In this document: positions 47,401 to 58,611 of the stretch, piece by piece
Layout of the letters: every line of letters begins with the position of its first letter
Position numbering within the stretch: the first letter of the stretch is position 1
Assembly (NCBI GenBank): GCA_024180945.1
Contig: JAKSGN010000022.1
Location: 496,001 to 560,000 of the forward strand
Direction of reading: 5' to 3'
Origin: Macrophomina tecta
Lineage: Eukaryota > Ascomycota > Dothideomycetes > Botryosphaeriales > Botryosphaeriaceae
DNA length: 64,000 nucleotides
Program-made: the position numbers and the translations under genes
The notes under the pieces: generated by a model
The model's input: the letters and a program-made list of their open reading frames with translations, nothing else
Database searches by the model: none
Told to the model about the DNA's origin: nothing

Positions 47401-48947
47401 TCAGCATCGCTAAGGTGAACCGGAACGAAGATGGCTACGTTGACTTCGAGAAGATGCAAGGTTTGGAAGGTGCAGCCTTGATCAATGTTGTCGCAAATGC
47501 CGATGAAGTGGACAAGGGCGGCAAGAAGAAGCTCAAGTCGATGATCACACATAATGACGGGGCCGAATGGGCACTAATCCCGCCTCCGGAAAAGGACTCG
47601 GATAACTCAAAGTACCCTTGCTCCGGCAAACTCGACAAATGCTCACTCCATATCCATGGCTACACGGAACGCAAAGATCCCAGAGATACCTTCTCCTCGC
47701 CATCTGCCGTCGGACTGATGATGGGTGTGGGAAATGTTGGCGAATACCTAGGCCGCTATGGTGAAGCCAACACGTTCGTCACCAGAGATGGTGGCATCAC
47801 CTGGCACGAGGTCATGAAGGGCACCTTCATGTGGGAATACGGTGATCAGGGTTCCATCATCGTCATTGTCAAGGAGGGAGATCCCACCGACATGATCCAC
47901 TATTCTCTTGATGAAGGCAATTCCTGGGAGCCGTTCAAGTTCACTACTGATGGCCCCATCATTATTGACTCTATTTCAACTGTTCCAAGTGATACGTCGA
48001 AGAACTTTCTCCTCTGGGGCCGCAAAAACAAGAACTTGATCACCATCAACCTCGATTTCTCCGGACTGTACGATCGTGTGTGCGATCTCGACGAGGAGGA
48101 TCCCACGGGTGGAGACTACGACCTTTGGGAACCAAAGCATCCTATGCAGGATGAGAATTGCTTGTTCGGACACGTCGCGCAATATCACAGAAAGAAGCTC
48201 AAGGCAGAGTGCTGGAATGGACATGACATCCAGAAACTTCACGATATCAAGAAGAATTGCACCTGCACCAGGGCCGACTTTGAATGGTAAGATGTCAACT
48301 TCTCCTCCGTACCAGCCCGATACTAATCCGCAACGTATAGTGATTATAATTTCGAACGCGACGAGAACGATGGCACCTGCAAGCTCGTTCCTGGTCTCGA
48401 CCCTGTCCCCAATGATGCGGTCTGCAAGAATCCTAATGTCATCGAGTACAACCACGTCACCGGCTACCGCCGCATTCCCCTCACCACTTGCCAGGGCGGC
48501 AAAGAGCTCGACCTCACCGCCGGCACCCGGCCTTGCCCGAACAAGGAGGAAGAGTACAATCGTAAGCACGGCGTCTCGGGCGTCGCCATCTTCTTCGCTG
48601 TCCTCATCCCCTTCGCGGCAGCCGGCGCGATCGGCTGGTACGTGTGGCGTAATTGGGACGGCAAGTTCGGCCAGATCCGTCTGGGAGACTCGCAGCCCAG
48701 CTTTGATAGCAATAGTCGCCTTGTCGCATGGCCGGTCGCCGCCGTCTCTGGTCTCATTGCCGTTCTCGCGGCTGTCCCGTTACTGGCCGGCTCGCTGTGG
48801 CGCAGCATCTCCAATCGTTTCGGCGGCGGCGGAAGCTACTATGGTCGTACGTACACGACGCGTGGCTCATTCGCTCGTGGTGACTACGCAGTGGTTGATC
48901 CGGATGAAGGAGAGTTGCTGGGTGAGGATAGTGATGAGGAGGTTTGA
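44443..48947 (+). CDS. VPS10: vacuolar protein sorting receptor Vps10 (sortilin family)
   Basis: Exons 44443-44901, 44952-48286 and 48341-48947 give 1466 residues. Residues 1-19 are a signal peptide (LSALLAIGVV core). Two Vps10 ten-bladed propellers follow, with repeated Asp-box loops such as TKDQGETW, SFDDGRTW, TSDDAGMTW, THDHGKTW and TRDGGITW. Each propeller is closed by a Cys-rich 10CC module (CKCTKEDYECDFNF in the first, CTCTRADFECDYNF in the second, the latter rebuilt across intron 2). Near the C-terminus are two hydrophobic segments (GVAIFFAVLIPFAAAGAIGW and WPVAAVSGLIAVLAAVPLLA) and a short acidic tail, as in other filamentous-fungal Vps10. Role: Golgi-to-endosome sorting of carboxypeptidase Y-type vacuolar hydrolases. 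Intron 2 (donor GTAAGA, branch TACTAAT) would end the protein after FEW if kept. Confidence 0.95.
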
Positions 48948-51900
48948 TCTTTACTTCATCTGAGTGTATCAAATAGAAGAGAGAATGACTGAGGATTGGT
49001 TTGAAGTCTTGAGGAAGCTATGGGGGAAGATGGTGGGGAGAGTAGGCGCTTTGGGCGAGGGGAAGAAGGAAGGCAAAGAGAAAAGAAAAGTGCCAAGGGA
49101 GCAGCCCTCTCTTTCGTTCTTGTACTATGTGGCTTATGTAGGGTAGCGGGGTTCTTTATGTGCAATGTTTTTTTCTTCAAAGTGGTCGTTTCTTGTGCTT
49201 AGCGGTTGGCGTTGTTCTTTGCATGGGACTGTTCAGTGCTCGCTCTCCCTCTTTTTTGTAGTATTGAGCGTGAGAGGGGCGGTGTTTGCTGTATGGCCGG
49301 TCATTCCTGCCGACGGAAAAAGACATGTAGAAGGTGGAATCTCGGGGCATGGTGCGTAGAAAATTAGGTGAGGGATCTACTTCCATCTGGAGGTGAGTTG
49401 TCTTTGGAGTCTGCCATCTCCGTTGAAATGGAACTTAGCACAGCAGTTCACTAAGACGACACGCCGCACGGAGTTGCACCGCCTCTGTTGCTTCTTCTCC
49501 CGTGTGCAACTGAAACACAGGGCCTGTGCAGAGGTTGTTAGTTCTTGAACATCTTCCTTTAAATACGTTCTTCAGGCCGTTGTGTGTTTCCCTCGAGAGC
49601 ACATGCGCCTTTGATATGCCTCCCTCAACGAGTGCGGATCGCCAACCCGATGCTTTACCTCGGGTCGTCCATTGTGGAATGCACATCCTTGAGGTCAGCA
49701 GTGCACCAGGTCAGCTCACGCGCAAAGCTACAGTCTCGCAAACGCTTCTACTCCCATGGCATGCATACGGATGAGGGCCGCGTCCTTGGTTACAGATCTT
49801 GTCCCTAGATCAGGGTACACTGCCATTCCACTGGCGGCCTGTCCCAAAGATAGAAGAAGACTTTCTGGCACGGGGAGGCGCTGGTTGCGTTTGCACCTCT
49901 TCACCATAATCATCAGGTGTCTTGCCCTAAGCATGACCGCTTGCCCAGCGCATACGGCGGATATTCCATGCGGTCTGGCAGGCAGGCATAATAATGTCAG
50001 CTGCATCACTTACGAGGCTGTCGACCAGGGCCTACTTACTGCTAGCCTTCTCTGACTCACAGACTTTTCTGATCACAGGAAGCCATCAAAGTTTCTTGAG
50101 GGTATTCTTAACGATACCGACCACCTTTTCACTGCGACGGTTACTGTTTATTACTACTACCAGGGTCATCCTCTTTCTCCGTGGTAACGGCAGATATCGG
50201 TCACTTAATGCTGCAGATCATTTTGCGTCCATGAGACTGGCCATCATCAGCGGCACACACTCCGATCTGCCCGCTTTTGGGTTGAGGTAATGATGCCTAT
50301 ATTCGATTTTCGGAGTATCATTCCCACCGCACTCCTGATTAACCGTATGGGATGGCGCGAGTGATATCCCGGTCTAACCCTAGTAGGCGGGCGACATGGA
50401 ATGCGCGTTTTTCCGAAGACGCTTGAGTAGAACTGGCTATCATCAGGTTAAACGGTATGGAGCTCACTCGGCTGGGTGTTTACACACGAGCCTAAGGCAA
50501 CTGTCAACTGGATGAGTCCGTGCTGTACACTTGTATCGAATAATTCGGCCACTTCGTGTCACTTATGTCGTTCATTGAGTGCCCGCGCAGGGCAGGGCAT
50601 TGTCGTTGGCTGTCATGATGAGACAAACTGTGCTCGGCCGCTGACTGACGCAGAGGAGGTATACAAGAGCTCCGGTTGCTACGACAAGGAGTATCCCGAT
50701 GCAAAGTGAGTCGAGATATGCGAAGGTGATTTCACTGATAGATGCTTGGGCAAACAGTACAATGAATTTGGCGAGAAATTGGAGGAGCGTGGTGGAAATA
50801 TCTGTCCCAGAATAGACTTTCCACAATGTTGAGAAAGACCAGAGTGAGATACGTGACAATACGATTTAATAAACGTTAGTTGGATGAGGGCCTTCCTCGA
50901 TCCCGGCTTATAGCTAATTTCTTGTCTTCTTACTCCTGTATGCTCTCGAATGGAATGAGAGGCGTAAAGGCGAGCAGTCTAAGGTTCGGCAAAAACATCG
51001 AGGACAGGGTTAATAATCCTTTTTTGAGGTGAGTTGCGGATTCTCATGCCTCAGAATATGCCAGTTGTCGTATCAGCAAGGCGAAACTCGGCTGAAGACG
51101 GCCCCATGCAGTCCTTAACCTTCTTGCGTTTTGCCGACATTTGTGTTCTCGCGCGGAACAGCTGCAGGGGCGATCGAGGCAGGCTTCATGAGCAGAAAGT
51201 GTGGAAGTGCGGTAGTCCCAATACGTTGGACTGTAGCAATCAATCCTTTCGATGCTGCGCGCAAGCCTAGGAGACTCCCAAATATTATATCTCAATACCT
51301 AGTCTTGTCAGCTTCAGCCTCAACCCTCCGCAGATGCCGGTTGAAAATCATAGTGTCGGCTAAATCGCGCACGCGCAAGGCAGACAGCAGTATTCCTTAG
51401 GGTGACATTGTGATTGAGAGATTAAGCGATGGAAGAGTGCTTGATGCTCACTTTTCGTCAAGGTCAGCTGTCGAACGCCGTACTCGCATGGTATTGATAT
51501 CAATTCCAAGCAATATCATTCCGTTTTGAGGGTAAGGGGAGTCTAATTGTCGAGCTGTGTGGCCTATCCGTTACCATCCAAGCTGCAGATCAACACTGCC
51601 CAACAGATCTTGCCGAGAGTACGTATGACATGGTTCCTGTTCTTGTGATAACTTGCAACAATATACGGTTAAGGAACTGCTCCCTCTGCAATACGGGCCG
51701 TAGTATGTTGACATTGAATAGTAATTCAAGGAACTTCAATGCAAATATTGATGGCCGCATTCTTTTTACAGGTAGTGAAGCAGTGATCCGACCTCTTTTT
51801 CGTCCAGGTTTTGCCGTTCCCGTATATCATACAAAATCGACCTCCCTCCAAGGATTCCTCATGTTTTGAACACAGCCATTGCCGTAGCGTCTCGACAGGC

Positions 51901-52028
51901 ATGAGTAATTTCCCTCGAACCAGCGGACCTTCCGTGCTCATTGATCCCAGACGAGCCCGCCAGATAAACATCTAACGCAGTCCGCGATTCCTAAATCTTT
52001 CAACATCCGTACGCCTTCCATACCCCTT
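48948..52028. other. 3.1-kb gene-free region
   Basis: No recognised gene. All frames are under 100 codons. The left 400 bp contain the VPS10 3' UTR; the right end abuts the stop of bL21m. Between about 49400 and 51950 the sequence is less GC-rich than coding DNA. A plus frame ending at 50708 is Cys-rich in its last 60 codons, but has no signal peptide and no joinable exon, so it is only noted. Confidence 0.45.
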
Positions 52029-52784
52029 CTACCGCGCAACCACGCTGTTCGCCTTCACGCTCTCCGCCTCAACCTCCTCCGGCGTCCTAATCGTCAACTC
52101 CGTAACCCGCAACACCGTATACCGATGTTTGCTCTTCACATGCTTCGTGTGTCTATTCCTCCTCTTCGTCTTTTCCTTGACCCTCAACGGCTCGCTCTCC
52201 ACGCCCACCACCATCGCCCTGCACACGAACAACCTGTCGTCCAAGTAGTGCATAATCGTCCCAGGGCGCTCCCTCGTCCCCTTGATCGGCGCCGGCGCGC
52301 GCAGCGTGAAGTCCCTGCTGCCGAGGATGGAGGCGCGGTTGAGGCGCAGCACGTCGCCGGGCTGGACGCCGTGCATGAGGAAGGGCAGGCGCAGTGTGTC
52401 GCCGGCCGTCAGCAGGTACGGCTTAGCGTGGATGTGTGCCGAGATGTAGTGCGGCTTCTGCGCCTGCAGCAGCGGCAGCAGCTCCTTGACCGAGTCCGAG
52501 AGCGGCGTGTTGCCTTCTGAGGGCGCTTCGGCGGTGGGGGAGGGCAACGGCGAGGCGGAGGAGGGTGCGGAGGAGTTGGAGGCTGCTGCAGTCTCGGTCG
52601 GTCGCCTTGCGGGCTCAGAGGTCTTATGCGTGCCGGATCTGATGAGCTCGTCGGGCACGTTGCCCGGCTCGAGGGTGTGTGAGACGGTGGAGAGATGGCG
52701 CGCGCGGATGGGCAGCGCGCGGGCGGAGCGCAGGAGGGGATTGGCGCCCAGGACGGATCGCCGTATTATCGATCGGGACAGCAT
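52029..52784 (-). CDS. MRPL49: mitochondrial ribosomal protein bL21m
   Basis: A single exon of 251 residues. The start at 52784 (MLSRSIIRRSV) gives an Arg/Ser-rich mitochondrial presequence; the frame is open further upstream but that part overlaps the shared promoter with NSA2. After a low-complexity linker (Ser/Pro/Ala, about residues 50-85) comes the bL21 core: HYISAHIHAKPYLLTAGDT, LPFLMHGVQPGDVLRLNRAS, LGSRDFTLRAP, and the very conserved KEKTKRRNRHTKHVKSKHRY near the end. It belongs to the large subunit of the mitochondrial ribosome. It diverges from NSA2. Confidence 0.93.
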   Translation of the reverse strand: MLSRSIIRRSVLGANPLLRSARALPIRARHLSTVSHTLEPGNVPDELIRSGTHKTSEPARRPTETAAASNSSAPSSASPLPSPTAEAPSEGNTPLSDSVKELLPLLQAQKPHYISAHIHAKPYLLTAGDTLRLPFLMHGVQPGDVLRLNRASILGSRDFTLRAPAPIKGTRERPGTIMHYLDDRLFVCRAMVVGVESEPLRVKEKTKRRNRHTKHVKSKHRYTVLRVTELTIRTPEEVEAESVKANSVVAR

Positions 52785-53100
52785 GGTGAGTCTGGGAGAG
52801 TGCTGCGCGTGGACGAGGCGGCAATGGCGCTGAATTGGCGCTCTGCGGAGGTCGTAATGGATCAACGGCCGCGGGAGTGCCAGAGAATCTAGCGGCGGCC
52901 CTACTTTTTTCCCGCCTATGGGGACCGCGGTCGGACCCCAGTCTACTTTATCGCCGCAACTTTTGCCTCTGATCCGTAGGTATCCAACCTCAACCCGGGA
53001 GCCGGTCCACACGAACCTTCGATTCCAATCGCGCAATTCGCTCTTCGTCCCTTATAACACTCTAGCAGTACTCGCAGCAACTGCTGCACCAGCCGTCGTC
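52785..53100. promoter_or_regulatory. shared divergent promoter bL21m/NSA2
   Basis: These 316 bp separate the start codons of a mitochondrial ribosomal protein gene and a ribosome assembly gene. Two CTACTTT elements (near 52901 and 52943) lie close together in the middle. Whether they matter is unknown. Confidence 0.6.
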
Positions 53101-54223
53101 ATGCCGTAAGAGCCTCGCTCTCTCCCAAGCGCTTACACGCATTGACACCTTTGATTTGACAGGCAGAATGAGTATATGGACAAGTTTAGGCGGGAGAATG
53201 GACGGAGATTCGACTATGAGGAGAGGAAGCGGAAGCGCCAGGCGAGGGAAGGCCACGAAGCCTCTGCGAAGGCCCAGAATTTGCGAGGCCTTCGCGCGAA
53301 AGTGCGTCGAAGCCATTCCGTTACCATGCGCAGTGTGCTGACCGAAAGTAGCAATATGCGGAGAAGCGTAGGAAGGAGAAGATCCAGATGAAGAAGCAGA
53401 TCCGCCAAAAGGAGGAGAAGAACGTGAAGAGTGCAGACAGCGCCGAGGCCTCCAAGACCCCCGTCCCGCAGTACCTGCTCGACCGCAGCGACACCAACAA
53501 CGCGAAGGCCCTCTCCCAGCAGATAAAGAATAAGAGAAACGAGAAGGCAGCCAAGTTCTCAGTGCCAATCCCCAAGGTCAAGGGTGTCAGCGAGGAAGAG
53601 ATGTTCCGTGTGGTTTCCACGGGAAAGAAGACTGCAAAGGTTCGTGTCTTTTATTCCAAAAGCTACCAAAGGCTCGTCCAGCTAACGCCAGTACAGAAGG
53701 GCTGGAAGCGCATGATAACGAAGCCAACGTTTGTCGGAAATGACTTTACCCGTCGTCCAGTTAAATTTGAACGGTTCATTCGGCCCATGGGTCTCAGATA
53801 CAAGAAAGCCAACGTTAGTCAAGCCGGCCTTTGTCCAGGACAGAAAATACTAATATGATCATGTTCCAGGTCACTCACCCCGAACTTGGTGTCACAGTTC
53901 AGCTGCCAGTAAGTTTATCTACCTCGTAGAGCATTTTGGCTGGAGTGTGCGCTGACAAGTATCCCGCAGATCATTTCCGTCAAGAAGAACCCCTCCAATC
54001 CACTCTACACGCAGCTGGGTGTACTCACTCGCGGCACCATCATCGAGGTCAATGTCTCAGATCTCGGACTGACTACTGCCACCGGTAAGGTCGTGTGGGG
54101 CCGGTGGGCGCAGGTAAATCTTCAAATCTTCCGTATCCCGGAAACATCAAATATGCTAACTTTGTTCAGATCACGAACAATCCCGAGAACGATGGCTGCC
54201 TGAATGCTGTTTTGCTCGTGTAA
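53101..54223 (+). CDS. NSA2: ribosome biogenesis protein Nsa2
   Basis: Seven exons: 53101-53105, 53163-53301, 53352-53639, 53697-53813, 53870-53908, 53970-54113 and 54170-54223. Together they encode 261 residues, exactly the family length. The first exon carries only ATGCC. The N-terminus is [20 protein letters not shown], followed by basic [30 protein letters not shown], and the eS8-like fold: [88 protein letters not shown]. Nsa2 is needed for 27S pre-rRNA processing in the 60S subunit. Intron 53640-53696 is 57 nt and has no stop in frame, so retention would add 19 residues. All other introns are 49-61 nt. Confidence 0.95.
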
Positions 54224-55056
54224 GGTGGCCTGAACCTGGGGCCAGCGGTGCTAATCGTGGTCGTGGTTGAGAAAATGCGCAAGAGAGGGAAATCAGCATG
54301 GCTTGGCGTTTATGGATTCACAATGGGAAAGATTGGGAAAAGTTTATCTTCGAGACGGTCCTCCGGAGGGATGATTGATACCGACTTATATTGCGACTGA
54401 ATTCAGAGGGGGTTGGCGCGGTTTGCTCTAATTGCCATTGAGCATTTGCTTCATCTCAGGGGTCCATATGAGCCAAGGAAAAAAAGATAAATAAATGGAA
54501 AATGGCCTGCTGCTCTGCCGCAATGAATGTTTCAAGACACTTGAACTGCGAATGCACCAAGATAATGTGTATAGAGGCAGCTAGGCAGCAAAAGAATGTA
54601 CTTCCCGCTATAAGGCTGTTCCGCCATGCGAGAAACGCTAGGCCTGACAGGCAGTTGCTTTTGCGGTTATCAAGGGCGGGTTCACCGAAGCCAATGCTAA
54701 CTGCAACTGTTCAATACAATACATCCAAAAACTTGCACCAAAAAGGATCTATGGAAAATTTCCATTCATGTCAACGGGTATTTGAGGATGACTTTCTCGA
54801 AGATATTACACGCCGCCTGGCTCCCCGCAAGTGGCCCTGTTCCCTGCTTCTTTCAGATGAATGTAATCTTCCAGGTAGGAGAGAAAAGCAGACAGAAAGA
54901 GTCGACTGCGCACTGATACATTTCCCCATTGCTTCAATAACTTTCCGGACGCCATCCCATGCAGTGAGGAGGAAATGAAAAAAGGAGAAAAGGAGAAAGC
55001 AAAAGCTCGTCCGCCCGCATGCTTCCATCTAACAGAGTAGTCCCGCAAGCACTCCC
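54224..55056. terminator. convergent 3' region between NSA2 and TFG2
   Basis: This 833-bp stretch lies between two convergent stop codons and must hold both poly(A) sites. AATAAA-like sequences are not clear; an AAATAAATGG stretch occurs near 54489. The open frame at 54502-54978 shows no family resemblance. Confidence 0.4.
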
Positions 55057-56189
55057 TCACAGCGCGTCCTCCATTTCTTCATCACCCTCGTCGTCATCCT
55101 CGCCGAACTCGGGCTCAGGCGCCATCTCTTCTTTGACGTCCATTTCATCGAGGTTGGCGAGGTAATTGGCCTCCTCCGCGTCCTTGTTGAGCATCCATGT
55201 GTTGGCGAACTGGCCGGTACGGACGAGTGTCGCGACCTTGGCCAGCGTCTCACGAAGATAAGCCTCGGGTTGGCGCGTACGGTCCTTGAGAGCCTTAATG
55301 GGCCAGTACTTGTACTCCTGGAACAGCTTGAGCAGCATATCGAGCAGCTGGTTCTGCGGAATACGGGCGAACTTGTTGTCCTGGGACTTGGGCTTCGACC
55401 GGTTGGCCTGGATGTCGATGGTGGTGTTGCCAGCCTGGCCGGTACCGCCGATAAGGCGAGTGAGCTCGTGCAGATTGTTCTCAAGCACCAGGCGATTGCT
55501 AGCCTTCTCCGTCTTCTTGGTCTGGCCAACGCGGAAGCGGGCCAACTCAGCGTTGTCGACGGGGATGCAGTTGACGTCGAGATTCGAGCGGGCGACGAGT
55601 GTCGTGTGCTTGGGAATGGGCTGCTTCCTGCCGTTGCGGCCGCCACCTCTACTCCACCACTTGTCCACCCGGCCGTCCTTCACGCCGCCTGCGCCGAAGT
55701 TGTTTCCCCGGCCCTGCCTCTTGTAGGCGTTGGGGTTGTAGCCTTCTAGGTCCTTTTCGGAGAAGACAAATTCGTTAATGGGCCGCGGATTGGTGACGTT
55801 AAGCTTGTATTCCTTTGGAAAGTCCGTGAACTGCGGAACCGTCTGCCGCAATTGCAGCTTCGTCTGCACAAAGGTCCCATGTCAGCACCGTGCTCCAACA
55901 CGCTATGCACAGAGCTACCGTCGCGCACCTTGGTCTCGTTTCCTTCTTTCCACTCGACGATGCGGCCAATCTCGATCTCTTCGTCGTTCTCGACCTTTGA
56001 CAGCACGTCCCATAACCATTTCGGCACGCGCGTCAGCCACACATGGCGATCCTGTAAATCGGTCGGGATGTTGAGCTCTCCAGTGTCCTCGTACATGTCG
56101 TCGACGTCTGCAAAACCCGGGCCGGCGGGCGACTTGGCGTCGGGGTCGGGCTTGATCTGAGGATCGACCTCCATCTTGACTCCGTTCAT
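55057..56189 (-). CDS. TFG2: transcription factor IIF subunit beta (TFG2/RAP30)
   Basis: Exons 55929-56189 and 55057-55863 encode 355 residues. The start is MNGVKMEVDP; the frame is open a little further upstream but with no family support. The N-terminal dimerisation domain has GELNIPTDLQDRHVWLTRVP, KWLWDVLSKVENDEEIEIGR and, after the intron, TDFPKEYKLNV. A basic RGG-like insert (RGRGNNFGAG, SRGGGRNGRKQP) precedes HTTLVARSNLDVNCIPV. The C-terminal winged helix reads RIPQNQLLDMLLKLFQEYKY, WPIKALKDRTRQPEAYLRET, LAKVATLVRTGQFANTWML, and the tail is acidic. It stabilises RNA polymerase II in the pre-initiation complex. Divergent from CSN4, with 374 bp between starts. Confidence 0.94.
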
Positions 56190-56563
56190 GGCGAGCGCGG
56201 GTGAGGGCAGCGCCGGCAAGCGCGGCGCAAACAAATGGACGGGTCGCGGCTGCTCCTGGGGTGTCTGGGTAGCCGGCGGGATGCGGGAAGGCGCAGATCG
56301 GGCTTGCGCGGTGGTCGGTGGGCGGGTGGTGCGAACAATGGGAGAGATGTGGTTGTGTGGTTTGCGGAGGCGGAAGACAAGCGCAGCTGTCCGCCCTCGT
56401 CATGCCAAGCCCCACGCTCCCTGCGGCTCCAAGCTCACAGCACGCTAGTGCCCCACTTGGCCTGGAGCTATTGTTGCCTCCGGCCTGAGCTTCCACCCGC
56501 CACGACCTACCTGCTACCACTCCCTCCGATCGTCCTCCTCCCCAACAATTCCCCGCCGCCATC
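56190..56563. promoter_or_regulatory. shared divergent promoter TFG2/CSN4
   Basis: This 374-bp divergent region is GC-rich and C-rich before the CSN4 ATG. No named element recognised. Confidence 0.6.
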
Positions 56564-57838
56564 ATGGGTTCGGACACGCTCGCCTCCGCCGAAGTCACGA
56601 AAGCCATCCAGCTCCTGGAAGCCTCGCCCGTTTCGTCCAAGGCCAACGGCTACAATGAGCTGCTGGCCAAGATCATCGACACCTCCGCTCCGGACACTCT
56701 CGCCCCGAACCTCATCGCCTACGTCGAATCACTGCTCGGCGACACCCTCGGCATCGTAGCCTCACGCCCGCTCCTCGCCGCTTTTGTCCAACGCTTCCGC
56801 GACCTCAAAGACCCGGATGTCAAGATCGAGGTGGGCACGCGGGCCCTGGAGCTGCTCGCGCCGAAAGTCGTCTCCTATGAAGAGCAGGACACGGCCATCA
56901 AAGAGATCCTCGCCGACGCCTACCAAGACAACGAAGACTTCATCTCCTCTGCCAAAATCCTGCAAGCCATCCCGCTCGACTCGTCGCAACGCACCATCTC
57001 CGCCGACGACAAGGCCGCCGTCTGGATCCGCATCGTGCGCTGCTACCTGGAGGAAGACGACCCCACCTCGGCCATGACCTACCTCAACCGCGTCAAGAAC
57101 GTCCTGCACTCCGTCACCAGCAAGCCCACACGCCTGCAATTCCAATTCTCCCAAGCCCGCATCCACGACTCGCAGCGCGCCTTCCTCGACGCCAGCGCCG
57201 CCTACCACCAAATCAGCGCCGAGCCCGTCATCGACGAAGAGGAGCGCCTGCGCGCCCTCTCCGCCGGCATCATCTGCGCCGTCCTGGCGCCGGCGGGCCC
57301 GCAGCGGGCCCGCACGCTGGCCCGCCTGTACAAAGACGACCGCGCGCCCCAGGTCGACGAGTATGCCATCCTCGAGAAGATCTTCCTCGACCGCCTGCTC
57401 ACGGCGCAGGAAGTCGCAGCCTTCGCCTCAAAGCTGCAGCCCCACCAGCTCGCCAAGACCGCCGACGGCGCCACCGTCCTCGACAAGGCCGTCCTCGAGC
57501 ACAACTTGCTCGCCGCGAGCCGCCTCTACGCCAACATCGGCATCGACCAGCTCGCCGAGCTGCTCAACGTCGACGACGCCGACCGCGCTGAGGCATACGC
57601 TGCGGGCATGATCGAGCAGGGGAGGCTGGCGGGGTACATCGACCAGATCGCGCGGTACATCTACTTCGAAGGCGAGGGGTCTGGGACGAGGAAGACGGGC
57701 CATCTCGAGCGCGTGGTTGGTGGGGAGTTGAGGAAGTGGGACGAGAATGTGCGGGGTCTGGCCGAGGAGGTGGAGCGCGTGACGACGATGATTCAGAGTC
57801 AGCATCCGGAGTTCTATGCTAAGACGATGGTCGTTTGA
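56564..57838 (+). CDS. CSN4: COP9 signalosome complex subunit 4
   Basis: One exon of 424 residues. The N-terminal two thirds are TPR-like helices (EDFISSAKILQAIPLDSSQR, VWIRIVRCYLEEDDPTSAMT, YLNRVKNVLHSV, QFSQARIHDSQRAFLDASAA). The PCI domain is C-terminal: DEYAILEKIFLDRLLTAQEV, TVLDKAVLEHNLLAASRLYA, IGIDQLAELLNVDDADRAEA, MIEQGRLAGYIDQIARYIYF. Order and length match CSN4 (CsnD of Aspergillus) better than proteasome lid Rpn5. As part of the signalosome it helps deneddylate cullins, which in fungi controls development and secondary metabolism. The ATG sits in CGCCATCATGGG. No introns. Confidence 0.93.
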   Translation: MGSDTLASAEVTKAIQLLEASPVSSKANGYNELLAKIIDTSAPDTLAPNLIAYVESLLGDTLGIVASRPLLAAFVQRFRDLKDPDVKIEVGTRALELLAPKVVSYEEQDTAIKEILADAYQDNEDFISSAKILQAIPLDSSQRTISADDKAAVWIRIVRCYLEEDDPTSAMTYLNRVKNVLHSVTSKPTRLQFQFSQARIHDSQRAFLDASAAYHQISAEPVIDEEERLRALSAGIICAVLAPAGPQRARTLARLYKDDRAPQVDEYAILEKIFLDRLLTAQEVAAFASKLQPHQLAKTADGATVLDKAVLEHNLLAASRLYANIGIDQLAELLNVDDADRAEAYAAGMIEQGRLAGYIDQIARYIYFEGEGSGTRKTGHLERVVGGELRKWDENVRGLAEEVERVTTMIQSQHPEFYAKTMVV

Positions 57839-58611
57839 GAGGGCAGTGGGAGAGAGAGGAGGGCGCGGATTGAAACTGCTCAAGAAATGAGAGAAACAAA
57901 AAAAAGGGTGGTAGAATTTTAATGACTGGACGGTTCACGTATGAATGGATGGATAGGTGGGAACATAGCTGTGCTTTCATAGCGCCTGGCGTTTACATTT
58001 TTGGTAGATATCATGTATGAGGAATTTGAGGTGGAGTTAGAAGAGGTCTTGCAGTGGTCGAGTTGCGCCTGTATAGGGCTACGGCATGCGGCGGACGGTA
58101 GAAGGAGACATCGAGCGTGAGCAAAAAGGATAGGAGTCATATTGAAGGACTGAAGTTTTCTTTCTTGCAAATCTTTCACTGAAGTGCTAAAACGGCCAGC
58201 GTCCTGGAATATCCCACAACCATTAACGCTCGGATGAAAGCCGCCCTTTGCATTGCTCACCAGGTAGGAAAAGCCTGATTCTTCGCCGTCGCGCTTAGAA
58301 TAGTGTCTCAAGTTCATACTACTGCATTTCCTACAGTAACTCCTACAGTCTGTGAACAATAGCCCAGAAGCCCAGCGGACCTATTTATTAGTTACTTGTA
58401 AGTTCAAGCACTACCTTGTCTAGGTTCCTGATCCGTCTTTGTAACTCTTTGAAAAAGAGAGCTCATTTACGACGTACAAGTAGACTGGTTCAGCATGAAC
58501 ATCCTTCTCGTTACAGTGATTCGGAGATGACGGAAAAGTTCGCTCATTCCTAGCGGTGTTGAAGGTGCGACTTGTCACAGGTATCTATCGTTCTCATTGT
58601 CAACTAAGAAG
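57839..58611. terminator. convergent 3' region between CSN4 and the ankyrin-AAA gene
   Basis: This 773-bp stretch lies between convergent stop codons. It is less GC-rich than the flanking genes and should contain both poly(A) sites. No gene recognised. Confidence 0.4.

Noticed and set aside
50476..50709. Cys-rich 77-codon plus frame
   Set aside because: Several Cys but no signal peptide and no joinable upstream exon; it resembles no family I know.
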